From: Streptomyces albicerus
Lineage (GTDB): Bacteria; Actinomycetota; Actinomycetes; Streptomycetales; Streptomycetaceae
Direction of reading: 5' to 3'
Assembly: GCF_008905045.1 (NCBI RefSeq)
Contig: NZ_VWMY01000014.1
Location: 62,001 to 126,000, forward strand
DNA: 64,000 bases
The position numbers and the translations under genes were made by a program. This document shows positions 32,725 to 41,238 of the stretch, in pieces (positions within the stretch are counted from its first letter, which is position 1; each line of letters starts with the position of its first letter). The notes beneath the pieces are model-generated. The model was given only the letters and a program-made list of their open reading frames with translations, searched no databases and was not told the DNA's origin.

Positions 32725-34227
32725 ATGACCTCTCCGCTCACCACCCCCGGGACTCCGTCCTCGGCGGTTCGCTGGACTCCGCGCCTGTGGGGCACCCTGC
32801 TGGTGCTCTGCGCCGCGATGTTCCTGGACGCGCTGGACGTGTCGATGGTCGGCGTCGCCCTGCCGTCCATCGGTTCCGAACTCGATCTCTCCACCTCGAC
32901 CCTGCAGTGGATCGTCAGCGGCTACATCCTTGGCTACGGTGGCCTGCTGCTCCTCGGCGGCCGCGCCGCCGACCTGCTCGGCCGCCGTCAGGTCTTCCTG
33001 GTGGCGCTCGGCGTCTTCGCGCTCGCCTCACTGCTCGGCGGGCTCGTCGACTCGGGCCCGCTGCTGATAGCGAGCCGGTTCATCAAGGGCCTGAGCGCCG
33101 CGTTCACCGCTCCCGCGGGCCTGTCGATCATCACCACGACGTTCCCGGAGGGCCCGCTGCGCAACCGCGCCCTCTCCATCTACACCACCTGTGCCGCCAC
33201 CGGCTTCTCGATGGGCCTGGTCCTGTCCGGGCTGCTCACCGAGGCCAGCTGGCGGCTGACCATGCTGCTGCCCGCGCCCATCGCGCTGATCGCCCTGCTC
33301 GCGGGCCTGAAGCTGCTGCCGCACACGGAGCGCGAGAAGAACCACCGCGGCTACGACATCCCCGGCGCCGTCATCGGCACCGCCTCCATGCTGCTGCTCG
33401 TCTTCACCGTCGTCCAGGCACCCGAGGTGGGCTGGGCCACGGCCCGTACGCTGCTGTCGTTCCTCGCGGTCGCCGTCCTGCTCACGGTCTTCGTACGCGT
33501 CGAGCAGCGCAGCCCGAGCCCGCTGGTCCGGCTCGGCGTGCTGCGCTCCGGCAACCAGATCCGGGCACAGCTGGGCGCCATGACGTTCTTCGGCTCGTAC
33601 GTCGGCTTCCAGTTCCTGGTGACGCTGTACATGCAGTCGCTGCTCGGCTGGTCGGCCATGCACACCGCGCTCGCCTTCCTGCCCGCGGGTGCGCTCGTCG
33701 CGCTGTCCGCGACGAAGATGGGCGCCATCGTCGACCGGTTCGGCACGCCGCGGCTCCTCGTGACGGGCTTCGCCCTGATGGTCGTCGGCTACGCGCTGTT
33801 CCTGCGCGTCGACCTCGACCCGGTGTACGCGGCGGTGATCCTGCCGTCGATGCTGCTGATCGGCGCGGCGTGCGCGCTGGTCTTCCCCTCGCTCAACATC
33901 CAGGCCACCAACGGCGTGGACGACCACGAGCAGGGCATGGTCTCGGGCCTGCTCAACACCTCGGTGCAGGTGGGCGGCGCGATCTTCCTCGCGGTCGTGA
34001 CGGCCGTCGTGACAGCTAACTCCTCCGGGAGCTCCTCTCCGCAGGCGGTCCTCGACAGCTACCGTCCCGGTCTGATCGTGGTGACCGCGATCGCCGTGGC
34101 GGGCCTCCTCATCACGGCCACCGGACTGCGCCGGCAGCGTACGCAGCAGACGACGATCCTGGTCGCCAAGTCCGAGCCCACGCAGAAGGAGGCGACGGAC
34201 GAGGAGCGGGTGGCGGTCCGCGACTGA
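32725..34227 (+). CDS. DHA2-family MFS drug efflux transporter
   Basis: A 500-residue, 14-helix major facilitator of the EmrB/QacA type. Helix 1 contains the motif FLDALDVSMVGVALPSIG (related to D1: LDxTIVNVALP). The loop GGRAADLLGRRQVFL is motif A. ATFAAPAG-like sequence ALSAAFTAPAGLSIITTTFP follows. It likely expels toxic compounds by proton antiport. I chose ATG 32725; it lies so close to the operator that a leaderless or very short leader transcript is possible. A terminator hairpin lies at 34283. Confidence 0.93.
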   Translation: MTSPLTTPGTPSSAVRWTPRLWGTLLVLCAAMFLDALDVSMVGVALPSIGSELDLSTSTLQWIVSGYILGYGGLLLLGGRAADLLGRRQVFLVALGVFALASLLGGLVDSGPLLIASRFIKGLSAAFTAPAGLSIITTTFPEGPLRNRALSIYTTCAATGFSMGLVLSGLLTEASWRLTMLLPAPIALIALLAGLKLLPHTEREKNHRGYDIPGAVIGTASMLLLVFTVVQAPEVGWATARTLLSFLAVAVLLTVFVRVEQRSPSPLVRLGVLRSGNQIRAQLGAMTFFGSYVGFQFLVTLYMQSLLGWSAMHTALAFLPAGALVALSATKMGAIVDRFGTPRLLVTGFALMVVGYALFLRVDLDPVYAAVILPSMLLIGAACALVFPSLNIQATNGVDDHEQGMVSGLLNTSVQVGGAIFLAVVTAVVTANSSGSSSPQAVLDSYRPGLIVVTAIAVAGLLITATGLRRQRTQQTTILVAKSEPTQKEATDEERVAVRD

Positions 34228-34282
34228 CCCTTCGACGTACGCGACCGATCCTTCGACGGACGCGACTGATCCCTGACTACCG

Positions 34283-34317
34283 TGCGCCCGGCGGGCTTTC
34301 TTGCCCCGCCGGGCGCA
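34283..34317 (+). terminator. Strong hairpin after the efflux gene
   Basis: TGCGCCCGGCGGGC (34283-34296) pairs with a 3' arm ending GCCGGGCGCA at 34317, with a short T-rich loop (TTTCTT) and one bulged C. Upstream (34228-34275) there are imperfect 22-bp tandem copies of a TTCGACG(T/G)ACGCGA-type unit. Confidence 0.8.
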
Positions 34318-34336
34318 TGCCTGTGACACTCACGGC

Positions 34337-34621
34337 ATGGGGCAGACCGGGGGACGGCGGACTCAGTCCGAGCGGGACGCGATGACCGTGGAGATCGGAT
34401 ACGCGTTGGCCAGCGCCGCGTTCACGGCGGCGGTGGTGTTCGGGGCCGTGGCCGGCCCCGCGCTGCTCTTCGACCTGCCGGGCACCGTCGAGCGGGTCCA
34501 GCTCGCCGTCGGGACCGCACTCACGGCCGTCCTCTTCCTCCTGCGGGTGGTCACCGTGCTGGTCCGTTTCCGGCAGCGGCCTCAGCCCAGCCAGCCCGGC
34601 CGCACCAACCCCGACTCGTAG
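34337..34621 (+). CDS. DUF6332-like small membrane protein
   Basis: A 94-residue protein with two hydrophobic helices (IGYALASAAFTAAVVFGAVA and LAVGTALTAVLFLLRVVTVL) and polar ends. The N-terminus GGRRTQSERDAMTVEIGYAL is the conserved beginning of the Streptomyces DUF6332 family. I chose ATG 34337; ATG 34382 would remove the family-typical segment. The function is unknown. Its last 40 bases overlap, convergently, the end of the response-regulator gene. Confidence 0.7.
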   Translation: MGQTGGRRTQSERDAMTVEIGYALASAAFTAAVVFGAVAGPALLFDLPGTVERVQLAVGTALTAVLFLLRVVTVLVRFRQRPQPSQPGRTNPDS

Positions 34622-35247
34622 GCGAGCACGACCAGTTGGGCCCGGTCGCGGGCGCCCAGCTTCACCATCGTGCGGCTGACGTGGGTCTTGGCCGTCAGCG
34701 GGCTGACGACCAGCCTGCGCGCGATCTCCTCGTTCGACAGTCCGATGCCCACCAACGCCATCACCTCCCGCTCCCGCTCGGTCAGCCGGCCGAGCGCGTC
34801 AGCGGCCGCGGGCTCCTTGGAGCGCGCCGCGAACTCGGCGATCAGCCGACGGGTCACGCCCGGCGAGAGCAGCGCGTCACCCTCCACCACCGCCCTCACC
34901 GCGCGCAGGAGTTCGTCCGGTTCGGTGTCCTTGACGAGGAAGCCGGACGCTCCGGAGCGGATGGCCTCGAAGACGTACTCGTTCAGCTCGAAGGTGGTCA
35001 GCATGACCACCTTGACGTCCTTCAGGTCCGCGTCGTCGGTGATGCCGCGGGTCGCGGCGAGGCCGTCGAGCAGGGGCATGCGGATGTCCATCAGGACGAC
35101 GTCGGGCCGCAGTTCGCGCACCGAGCGCAGCGCCTCCTCGCCGTCGGCGGCCTCCCCGGCCACCTCGATGTCCCGCTGGGCGTCGAGGAGCGCCTTGAAG
35201 CCTGCGCGGACCAGCGACTGGTCATCGGCGAGCAGTACGCGGATCAC
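34582..35247 (-). CDS. NarL/LuxR-type response regulator
   Basis: A 221-residue response regulator. The receiver domain has ADD (residues 7-9), phospho-acceptor Asp54 in VVLMDIRMP, Thr in MLTTFE and Lys in FLVKDTEP. The LuxR HTH (about 152-212) reads LTEREREVMALVGIGLSNEE and ARRLVVSPLTAKTHVSRTMV. It is the third gene of the MmpL-kinase-regulator operon and overlaps the kinase stop by four bases. It probably activates the operon from which it is made. Confidence 0.95.
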   Translation of the reverse strand: MIRVLLADDQSLVRAGFKALLDAQRDIEVAGEAADGEEALRSVRELRPDVVLMDIRMPLLDGLAATRGITDDADLKDVKVVMLTTFELNEYVFEAIRSGASGFLVKDTEPDELLRAVRAVVEGDALLSPGVTRRLIAEFAARSKEPAAADALGRLTEREREVMALVGIGLSNEEIARRLVVSPLTAKTHVSRTMVKLGARDRAQLVVLAYESGLVRPGWLG

Positions 35248-36668
35248 CGGTCCTCCTTGAGCTCGAGGGACTTCTCGGACGTCCCGGATTTCGCGGATCT
35301 CTCAGATTTCCCGTACTTCGCGGATTTCCCGGATGGCGCCCCTGACGCGCTTGACGCCCCGGGCGAGTTCTTGAGCGGCAGTACGGCCAGCACCCGGAAG
35401 CCGCCGTCCTCGCGCGGCCCGGCCTCGATCGTGCCACCCAGGGCCGCGGCCCGCTCCCTCATTCCGGCCAGTCCGTTGCCGCTGCCTCCCGCGTCCGCGC
35501 CCGTCGCCGGGCCGTCGTCGTCGATACGGAGCCGCAACGCGTCGCCCGCGTGGTCGACCCGCACGCGCGCGTGCCGCGATCCGGAGTGCCGTACGACGTT
35601 GGTCAGCGCCTCCTGGACGATGCGGAAGGCGGCGAGATCGGCGCCGGGCGGCAGGGCCCTGCGCTCGCCCCGGGTCTCGACGCCGACCGTCAGTCCGGCG
35701 CCCGCCGCCTGCTCGACGAGTTCGGGCAGGCGGTCGAGGCCCGGCGCCGGCGCGCGCGGCGCGTCACCGGGCGTACGCAGCGTGTCGAGCACCTGGCGCA
35801 CCTCCCCCAGGGCCTCCTTGCTCGCCGCCTTGATGGTGGTGAGCGCGGTGCGCGCCTGCTCCGGATCGGAGTCCAGCAGGGCGAGGCCGACCCCCGCCTG
35901 GACGTTGATGACGGAGATGCTGTGCGCCAGGACGTCGTGCAGTTCGCGGGCGATCCGCAGCCGCTCCTCGTCGGCGCGCCGCTTGGCCGCCTGCCGGCGT
36001 TCCGCCCGGTCGCGGTCCCACTGCTCACGGCGTACGCGGGCGAGTTCGGAGACCGCGCCGATGGCCACCATCCAGGTGGCGACGGCAATGTCCTCGCTCC
36101 ATGGGAAGGCTGTGTCGCCGCTCGGCGGCAGCCACCGGTAGAACCAGTGCCCCACCAGGAGGTGGGCCGTCCACAGGGACCCGAGCGCCGCCCAGGCCGC
36201 GCGGCGGTGCCCGGCGACGACCGCACTGAAGAAGCCGAGCGCGACGGTGAGGAAGACCGGCCCGTACGGATAGCCGACGATGAAGTAGAGGGCGGCCGCC
36301 GCCGAGGTGCCGGACACCACGAGCACCGGATACCGCTGCCGCCACAGAAGCAGCACGGCACCCGTGAGCAGCAGCGCCCGGGCAAGCAGGTCGAGGTGCT
36401 CGCGGTCAGGCTGTTGGTGGGCCGCGAAGTTGCTGCCGACCAGCACGAACACGGTGATCAGCAGCGTCGAGCGCCACGGCCGGCGAGGACGGCTGTCCTC
36501 GTCCTCGTCGTCGCGGCGGTTCCACCACGGGGGCCCGTGCCGCCATCCGCGCGGCGGACCGCCCCATGTCCGCCACGGCGGCCCGTGCCGCCCTCGCCGC
36601 GGGGGACCGCCCCGCATCCAGGGGGGTCCACCGCACGGACGTGTGCGCTGCTCTTCCATGCCAGCCAC
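35244..36668 (-). CDS. NarL-type sensor histidine kinase with Gly/Pro/Trp-rich N-terminus
   Basis: A 474-residue membrane sensor kinase. Residues 12-50 contain repeated GGPP and HGPPW units (about 19-residue period), a cytosolic low-complexity segment. Hydrophobic helices span about 65-205. The dimerisation domain has His244 in RELHDVLAHSISV, and the ATPase domain has RIVQEALTNVVRH and GNGLAGMRERA. The last 40 residues are a Lys/Ser-rich repeat of GKSAKYGKSERSAKSG type. It is 44 bases after the MmpL gene and overlaps the regulator gene, so it works with both. Confidence 0.93.
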   Translation of the reverse strand: MAGMEEQRTRPCGGPPWMRGGPPRRGRHGPPWRTWGGPPRGWRHGPPWWNRRDDEDEDSRPRRPWRSTLLITVFVLVGSNFAAHQQPDREHLDLLARALLLTGAVLLLWRQRYPVLVVSGTSAAAALYFIVGYPYGPVFLTVALGFFSAVVAGHRRAAWAALGSLWTAHLLVGHWFYRWLPPSGDTAFPWSEDIAVATWMVAIGAVSELARVRREQWDRDRAERRQAAKRRADEERLRIARELHDVLAHSISVINVQAGVGLALLDSDPEQARTALTTIKAASKEALGEVRQVLDTLRTPGDAPRAPAPGLDRLPELVEQAAGAGLTVGVETRGERRALPPGADLAAFRIVQEALTNVVRHSGSRHARVRVDHAGDALRLRIDDDGPATGADAGGSGNGLAGMRERAAALGGTIEAGPREDGGFRVLAVLPLKNSPGASSASGAPSGKSAKYGKSERSAKSGTSEKSLELKEDR

Positions 36669-36712
36669 GCTAGACGCCGCGGGCCGCCGCAGGCGTCAGC
36701 CGAGCGAGGTGA

Positions 36713-38902
36713 TCACACGTACTCCCGGCGGAGTACCCGCTCCGGCTCGGGTGCCGCGGCCTCCCTGATCCGGAAGCGGCGCAGCTGCTTCGGCGCCCAC
36801 CAGTTCGCGCGGCCCGCGAGCCGCATCGTCACGGGCAGCAGGACCACCCGGATCAGAGTCGCGTCCACGAGGATCGTCAGGGCCGTGCCGATGCCCAGCT
36901 CCTTGAGGAAGACGACACCTCCGGTGGCGTACGAGAGGAAGGACAGGGCGAGGATGCCGGCCGCCGCGGTGATCAGCGGGGCGCTGCGCCGGATGCCCTC
37001 GCCGACCGCACGCTCGGTGTCGCCGGTGCGATCGTGCTCCTCCTTGATGCGGGACAGCAGGAACACCTCGTAGTCCATCGACAGGCCGTACGCCACACAG
37101 AACATCAGCACCGGGATGCTCGGCTCGATCGAACCGGTCGCCGTGAAGCCGAGTACGCCGGACAGGTTGCCGTCCTGGAAGACCCACACCAGGCAGCCGA
37201 ACATCACCGACAGGCTGAGCAGGTTCAGCACGGTCGCCTTGACGGGCAGCAGCACGCTGCCGGTCATCAGGAAGAGGATCACGTATGTCGCCACCAGGAC
37301 GATCCCGGCGGCGAGGGGCAGCCGGTCGAGGAGCGTGGACCGGAAGTCGGTGGTCTCGCCCGGGTAGCCGCCGACCAGTACGCCGGCGGGTGCGGGCGCG
37401 TCGCGGACGCGTTCGACGAGCGCGGGCACGTCGCCGGACATCGCCCGCTGGGTGGGCACGAGGGCCAGGCGTACGCGGCCGTCGGGCGCCGTCAGCCGGT
37501 CCTGGCCCGGCGCTCCCGCCCGCAGCCCGTCGCGATAGGCGCCGGTCGGAGCGTCGACCTGGAACACGCCCGGGATACGGGAGAGTTGGGCGGCGTACGC
37601 GCGCGTGTCGGCCGTATTCGTGGACCCTTCCGTGAGCATTTCCGTGTCCGTGAAAACGACCTGGATGGTGTCGGTGGGTTCGGCGGGGAACTCCTTGTGC
37701 ACGATTTCGGAGGTGGTGCGCGAGGAGGTCCCTTCGGGGAGCGTCCGCTCGTCGGGGAGCCCGAAGCGCAGGCCCAGGAGGGGCGATGCGGCGAGGAGCA
37801 GGACCGTGAGCACTCCGGCGCCGGCGAGCAGCGGGCGGCGCATCGCAGCGACGGCCGTGCGGTGCCAGAAGCCGGACGCGCGTGCAGCGGGCCGTTCGAC
37901 GCGGTGGCCCCAGCGGGCCAGCGCCGCCGGCAGGAAGAGCACCGCGCCGGCCACCGCCGTCGCCACGACGAGGACACCCGCGTACGCGAACGAGCTGAGG
38001 AAGAAGAACGGGAACACCAGCAGCGCGCACAGCGACACCGCCACCGTCACGCCGCTGAAGACCACCGTGCGCCCGGCGACCGCGGTCGCCCGTACGACGG
38101 CGTCGGGCTGGGCGTGTCCGGCGGCGCGCTCCTCGCGGTAGCGGCTGATCACGAACAGGCTGTAGTCCACGCCGAGTCCGAGGCCCAGGACGAGCGCGAG
38201 GTTCGCCGCGAACGTCGACACCTCGGTGACCTGCGCGATCGCCCGCAGCCCTGCGAGTGTTCCGAGCACGGACAGCAGACCGACCGCGACGGTCAGCAGG
38301 GCGGCCGTGGTGCGCCGGTAGACCAGGATGAGCAGGAGTACGACGGCGGGCACCGCGAAGAGCTCCGCGCGCAGGAAGTCGGTGCGGGCCTGTTCACCGA
38401 CCTGCCGTGAGATCTCCTCCTGTCCGCCTACCTGGACGGTGAGTTCGGGAGTCGTGCGCGTCAACTGGGGTGAGAGTGTGGCGAGTTGCTCGCGCGCCTC
38501 CGTGGCGCTGCCTTCGAGGCGGGCCAGTACGAGCGCCCGGTCGCCGTCGGCGCTGCGCAGGGCGGGGCTCTTCGCGTCCCAGTACGAGGTGACGTCCGTG
38601 ACCAGGGGCAGTCGCTCCACCTCCCGGGCGAGCGCGCCGGCCGCACTCTCCGTGGCGGCGCTGTCGACGTCGCCGTCGCGTGCCGTGACCAGCAGCGCGA
38701 GGTTGGGGTTGCCGGTGCCGAACTCCTCGCGCAGTACGTCGCCCGCGCGCACCGACTCCGTGCCGGGCGAGCTCCAGCGCGCGAGGTCCAGGTCGTCCTG
38801 GGCGCCCGCGCCGTAGGCGGCCAGGCCGAGAAAGACGAGGAGTACGCCGATGAGGACGGCGCGGCTGCGCCGCACCGCCAGGCGGCCGAGCCGGGTGAGC
38901 AT
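36713..38902 (-). CDS. MmpL/RND family transporter
   Basis: A 729-residue member of the MmpL/ActII-3 subfamily, with a transmembrane pattern of one helix, a large extracytoplasmic domain, five helices, and a repeat of the layout. LGLGVDYSLFVISRYREE (first repeat) and AYGLSMDYEVFLLSRIKEEH (second repeat) carry the GxxxDYxxF proton-relay motif in both halves. Such proteins export lipids or antibiotics. ATG at 38902 (AAAGG upstream). It is the first gene of the operon with the kinase and regulator, a layout suggesting an envelope-stress or drug-response export unit. Confidence 0.94.
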   Translation of the reverse strand: MLTRLGRLAVRRSRAVLIGVLLVFLGLAAYGAGAQDDLDLARWSSPGTESVRAGDVLREEFGTGNPNLALLVTARDGDVDSAATESAAGALAREVERLPLVTDVTSYWDAKSPALRSADGDRALVLARLEGSATEAREQLATLSPQLTRTTPELTVQVGGQEEISRQVGEQARTDFLRAELFAVPAVVLLLILVYRRTTAALLTVAVGLLSVLGTLAGLRAIAQVTEVSTFAANLALVLGLGLGVDYSLFVISRYREERAAGHAQPDAVVRATAVAGRTVVFSGVTVAVSLCALLVFPFFFLSSFAYAGVLVVATAVAGAVLFLPAALARWGHRVERPAARASGFWHRTAVAAMRRPLLAGAGVLTVLLLAASPLLGLRFGLPDERTLPEGTSSRTTSEIVHKEFPAEPTDTIQVVFTDTEMLTEGSTNTADTRAYAAQLSRIPGVFQVDAPTGAYRDGLRAGAPGQDRLTAPDGRVRLALVPTQRAMSGDVPALVERVRDAPAPAGVLVGGYPGETTDFRSTLLDRLPLAAGIVLVATYVILFLMTGSVLLPVKATVLNLLSLSVMFGCLVWVFQDGNLSGVLGFTATGSIEPSIPVLMFCVAYGLSMDYEVFLLSRIKEEHDRTGDTERAVGEGIRRSAPLITAAAGILALSFLSYATGGVVFLKELGIGTALTILVDATLIRVVLLPVTMRLAGRANWWAPKQLRRFRIREAAAPEPERVLRREYV

Positions 38903-39008
38903 CGTGGTGGGCCTTTCGCCGGGGATCCGTGCCCGCCACCGTCGCGGCCGCCGCTGACCGTCCGCTGGAAGATCCACTGGAACGCGGTGGCCGGGCTACT
39001 CTCGACGC

Positions 39009-39887
39009 ATGGGCGAGGGGACGCGGAACGGCCTGCGCGAGGGCGACCTGAGTGACTCGGATACCTCGGGCGACTCGGATACTTCGAGTGACGTGGGCGA
39101 CTTGGGTGACGGCACGTCCAACGACCTTCGCTTCGAACTGCTCGGCCCGCTCCGGGCGTTGCGCGACGGGGTCGAGGTGCCGCTGGGCCCGCCGAGGCAG
39201 CGGGCCGTACTCGCCGTGCTGCTCCTCCAGGAAGGGCGCTCGATCTCGTACGACGCGCTGGTGGAGGCCGTGTGGGGCGGTACCCCGCCCGTGCATGTAC
39301 GCAACCTCGTGCAGAAGTACGTCTCCGGGCTGCGCCGAGCCCTGGGCGACGCCGCGGAGTTGGCGTGGACCGGCAGCGGGTACCGGCTCACCGGAGCGGG
39401 CATCGACGACCTGCGCGAGCGGCGGCGGTTGGTGGACGAGGCGATCGCCGCGCGGGATGCGGGTGACCTGCGGCATGCCGGTGAACTGATCGAGCGCGCC
39501 GAGCGGTTGTGGCGCGGCGACTTCGCGGAGGGCCTGCAGGCCCCGTACTTGGCGGCGGAGCGGCTGCGCTGGGCCGAGAAGCGGCTCACGGTGCTGGAGG
39601 CCCGGCTGGCCGGAGCGATCGAACTCGGCCGGTCCTTCGAGTACGTCCACGAGCTCGTCCGGCTGGTCGCCGCGCACCCGCTGCGGGAACGGCTCGTCGA
39701 ACTGCTGATGCTCGCCCTGTACCGGACGGGCCGCTCCTCGGACGCGCTGGCCGCCTACGAGGCGGCCCGGCAGCGGCTCGCCGAGGCGCTGGGCGCGGAC
39801 CCGGGACCGCCGCTGCGGTCACTGCACGCGCGGATGCTGCGTCAGGATCCCGACCTGCTGCCCCGGCCGCCCGTGCCGGTGTCCTGA
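39009..39887 (+). CDS. SARP-family transcription activator
   Basis: A 292-residue SARP. After a 40-residue low-complexity Asp/Ser-rich leader (SDSDTSGDSDTSSDVGD repeats) come an OmpR-like winged HTH (LRFELLGPLRALRDGVEVPL, RQRAVLAVLLLQEGRSISYD, ALVEAVWGGTPPVHVRNLVQ) and the bacterial transcriptional activator domain (about 140-285). Such factors activate antibiotic clusters in Streptomyces, but no biosynthetic core enzymes lie nearby. It diverges from the MmpL operon with 106 bp between starts and overlaps the TetR gene end by 46 bp. Confidence 0.92.
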   Translation: MGEGTRNGLREGDLSDSDTSGDSDTSSDVGDLGDGTSNDLRFELLGPLRALRDGVEVPLGPPRQRAVLAVLLLQEGRSISYDALVEAVWGGTPPVHVRNLVQKYVSGLRRALGDAAELAWTGSGYRLTGAGIDDLRERRRLVDEAIAARDAGDLRHAGELIERAERLWRGDFAEGLQAPYLAAERLRWAEKRLTVLEARLAGAIELGRSFEYVHELVRLVAAHPLRERLVELLMLALYRTGRSSDALAAYEAARQRLAEALGADPGPPLRSLHARMLRQDPDLLPRPPVPVS

Positions 39888-40576
39888 GGGAACACCAGGC
39901 CGACGCCATGGCCGAGTTGGGCGACCGCGTGCCGGAAGAACGGCTCGCGGTCCTCCACGAGCCGGTTGAACTGCCCGAACAGCTCGAAGCCGACCAGCCC
40001 GTACAGCTGCGCCCACGCCGCGACGAGCGCCGTGACCACCGCGGGCGGCAGGTCCGGTGCGAGGTCCTCCGCCAGCCGCCGGGCCTCGGGCTCGAGTTCG
40101 GCGGGCAGCCGAGGCAGGGCGACACCGGCGCCCTGGTGCGCGTCCCGGATGATTCCGATGAGGAGCAGCCCGACCCGGGACGCCGCCGGGACGGTCGTAT
40201 CCGGTGCGGTGTAGCCGGGTACGGGCGAGCCGTAGATCAGCGCGTACTCGTGCGGATGGGCCAGCGCCCAGTCGCGCACCGCCTCGCACACCACGGTCCA
40301 GCGGCGGACGGGCCCGGCGTCGGCCACTTTGGCGTGCGCCGCCTCGGCGGTCTCGCCGAGCGAGTCGTAGGCGTCGATGATGAGGGCGGTCAGCAGGTCG
40401 TCGCGGCTGGGGAAGTAGCGGTACAGCGCGGAGGAGACCATGCCGAGCTCGCGGGCCACGGCGCGCAGCGAGAGCTTGGCGGCGCCTTCCTCGGCGAGCT
40501 GTCTGCGCGCCTCGTCCTTGATGGCCGCGGTGACCTCGATCCGGGCTCGGGCGCGTGCTCCTCGTGCGGTGCTCAT
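39842..40576 (-). CDS. TetR-family repressor with WHG-type ligand domain
   Basis: A 244-residue TetR protein. The HTH reads LRAVARELGMVSSALYRYFP (about residues 37-56), preceded by the family helix RIEVTAAIKDEARRQLAEEG. The C-terminal domain contains ALIYGSPVPGYTAPDTTV, typical of the WHG/TetR_C_13 subgroup. The gene diverges from the nitroreductase-like gene across a 147-bp region with five operator-like copies. Autoregulation with repression of that neighbour is likely. The 3' end overlaps the SARP gene. Confidence 0.92.
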   Translation of the reverse strand: MSTARGARARARIEVTAAIKDEARRQLAEEGAAKLSLRAVARELGMVSSALYRYFPSRDDLLTALIIDAYDSLGETAEAAHAKVADAGPVRRWTVVCEAVRDWALAHPHEYALIYGSPVPGYTAPDTTVPAASRVGLLLIGIIRDAHQGAGVALPRLPAELEPEARRLAEDLAPDLPPAVVTALVAAWAQLYGLVGFELFGQFNRLVEDREPFFRHAVAQLGHGVGLVFPQDTGTGGRGSRSGS

Positions 40577-40599
40577 GTGAGGCAGTGTGCCACGGTTTC

Positions 40600-40706
40600 A
40601 GAGCACTGCACACAAACGAGAGCACTGCTCTTGCTTTGGATCACCGATCTCGTGCACACTGCTCATAAGCGAGAGCACTGCTCACAAAGGGAAGCACTGC
40701 TCTCTC
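40600..40706. promoter_or_regulatory. Array of five AGAGCACTGCTCT-type operators
   Basis: The perfect palindrome AGAGCACTGCTCT is at 40619-40631. Close variants share the core ACTGC(T/A)C at 40605, 40624, 40658, 40677 and 40696. The spacing is 19, 34, 19 and 19 bp, close to two helical turns between neighbours. The array fills the gap between TetR and the nitroreductase-like gene. Confidence 0.8.
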
Positions 40707-40723
40707 AAACTCTGGGGGTCACC

Positions 40724-41179
40724 ATGTCCGCGTCCACGCACGTACAGAAGCCCGGCTGGTTCACCGTGAACGTCCTCAATCGCACCGTGGCATGGATGAC
40801 CCGCCGCGGGATCAGCGTCTGGGGCTCCCGGGTTCTGGCCGTCCGCGGCCGCAAGAGCGGCGAGTGGCGCACCACCCCCGTCAACCTGCTGACCGTGGAC
40901 GGCGAGCAGTACCTCGTCGCGCCGCGCGGCCACGTCCAGTGGACGCACAACATGCGAGCCGCGGGCGGCGGCGAGCTGCACCTCGGCAAGAAGAAGGAGG
41001 CGTTCACCGCGGCCGAGGTCGCCGACGACGACAAGGTCCCGCTGCTGCGCGCCTACCTCAAGCGCTGGAAGGCCGAGGTCGGGATCTTCTTCAACGGCGT
41101 CGGCCCTGACTCGTCCAACGAGGAGCTGCGGCGCATCGCCCCGGACCACCCGGTCTTCCGGATCACCGGCAAGAGCTGA
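40724..41179 (+). CDS. Deazaflavin (F420)-dependent nitroreductase/quinone reductase family protein
   Basis: A 151-residue protein of the DDN/F420-dependent nitroreductase family with a split beta-barrel. VLAVRGRKSGEWRTTPVNLL (residues 37-56) is the typical cofactor-phosphate binding segment and GEQYLVAPRGHVQWTHNMRA follows. Family members use F420H2 to reduce quinones or nitro compounds. It faces the TetR gene with an operator array between. The ATG lies in CTGGGGGTCACCATG, GGGGG eight bases upstream. Expression should be tightly controlled by the TetR protein. Confidence 0.88.
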   Translation: MSASTHVQKPGWFTVNVLNRTVAWMTRRGISVWGSRVLAVRGRKSGEWRTTPVNLLTVDGEQYLVAPRGHVQWTHNMRAAGGGELHLGKKKEAFTAAEVADDDKVPLLRAYLKRWKAEVGIFFNGVGPDSSNEELRRIAPDHPVFRITGKS

Positions 41180-41238
41180 TCACCGGTGCGAGCTGATCGC
41201 CGTCAGGAGCCGAGCCGCGGTCACCGGCCCGGCCATCG

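Noticed and set aside
32067..34019. A 650-codon plus-strand frame across the MarR and efflux genes
   Set aside because: It overlaps two clear genes in other frames and is Arg/Pro/His-rich throughout.
39009..41179. An antibiotic biosynthesis cluster next to the SARP gene
   Set aside because: No polyketide, peptide, terpene or other core biosynthetic gene lies in the window; only regulators, transporters and single redox enzymes are present.
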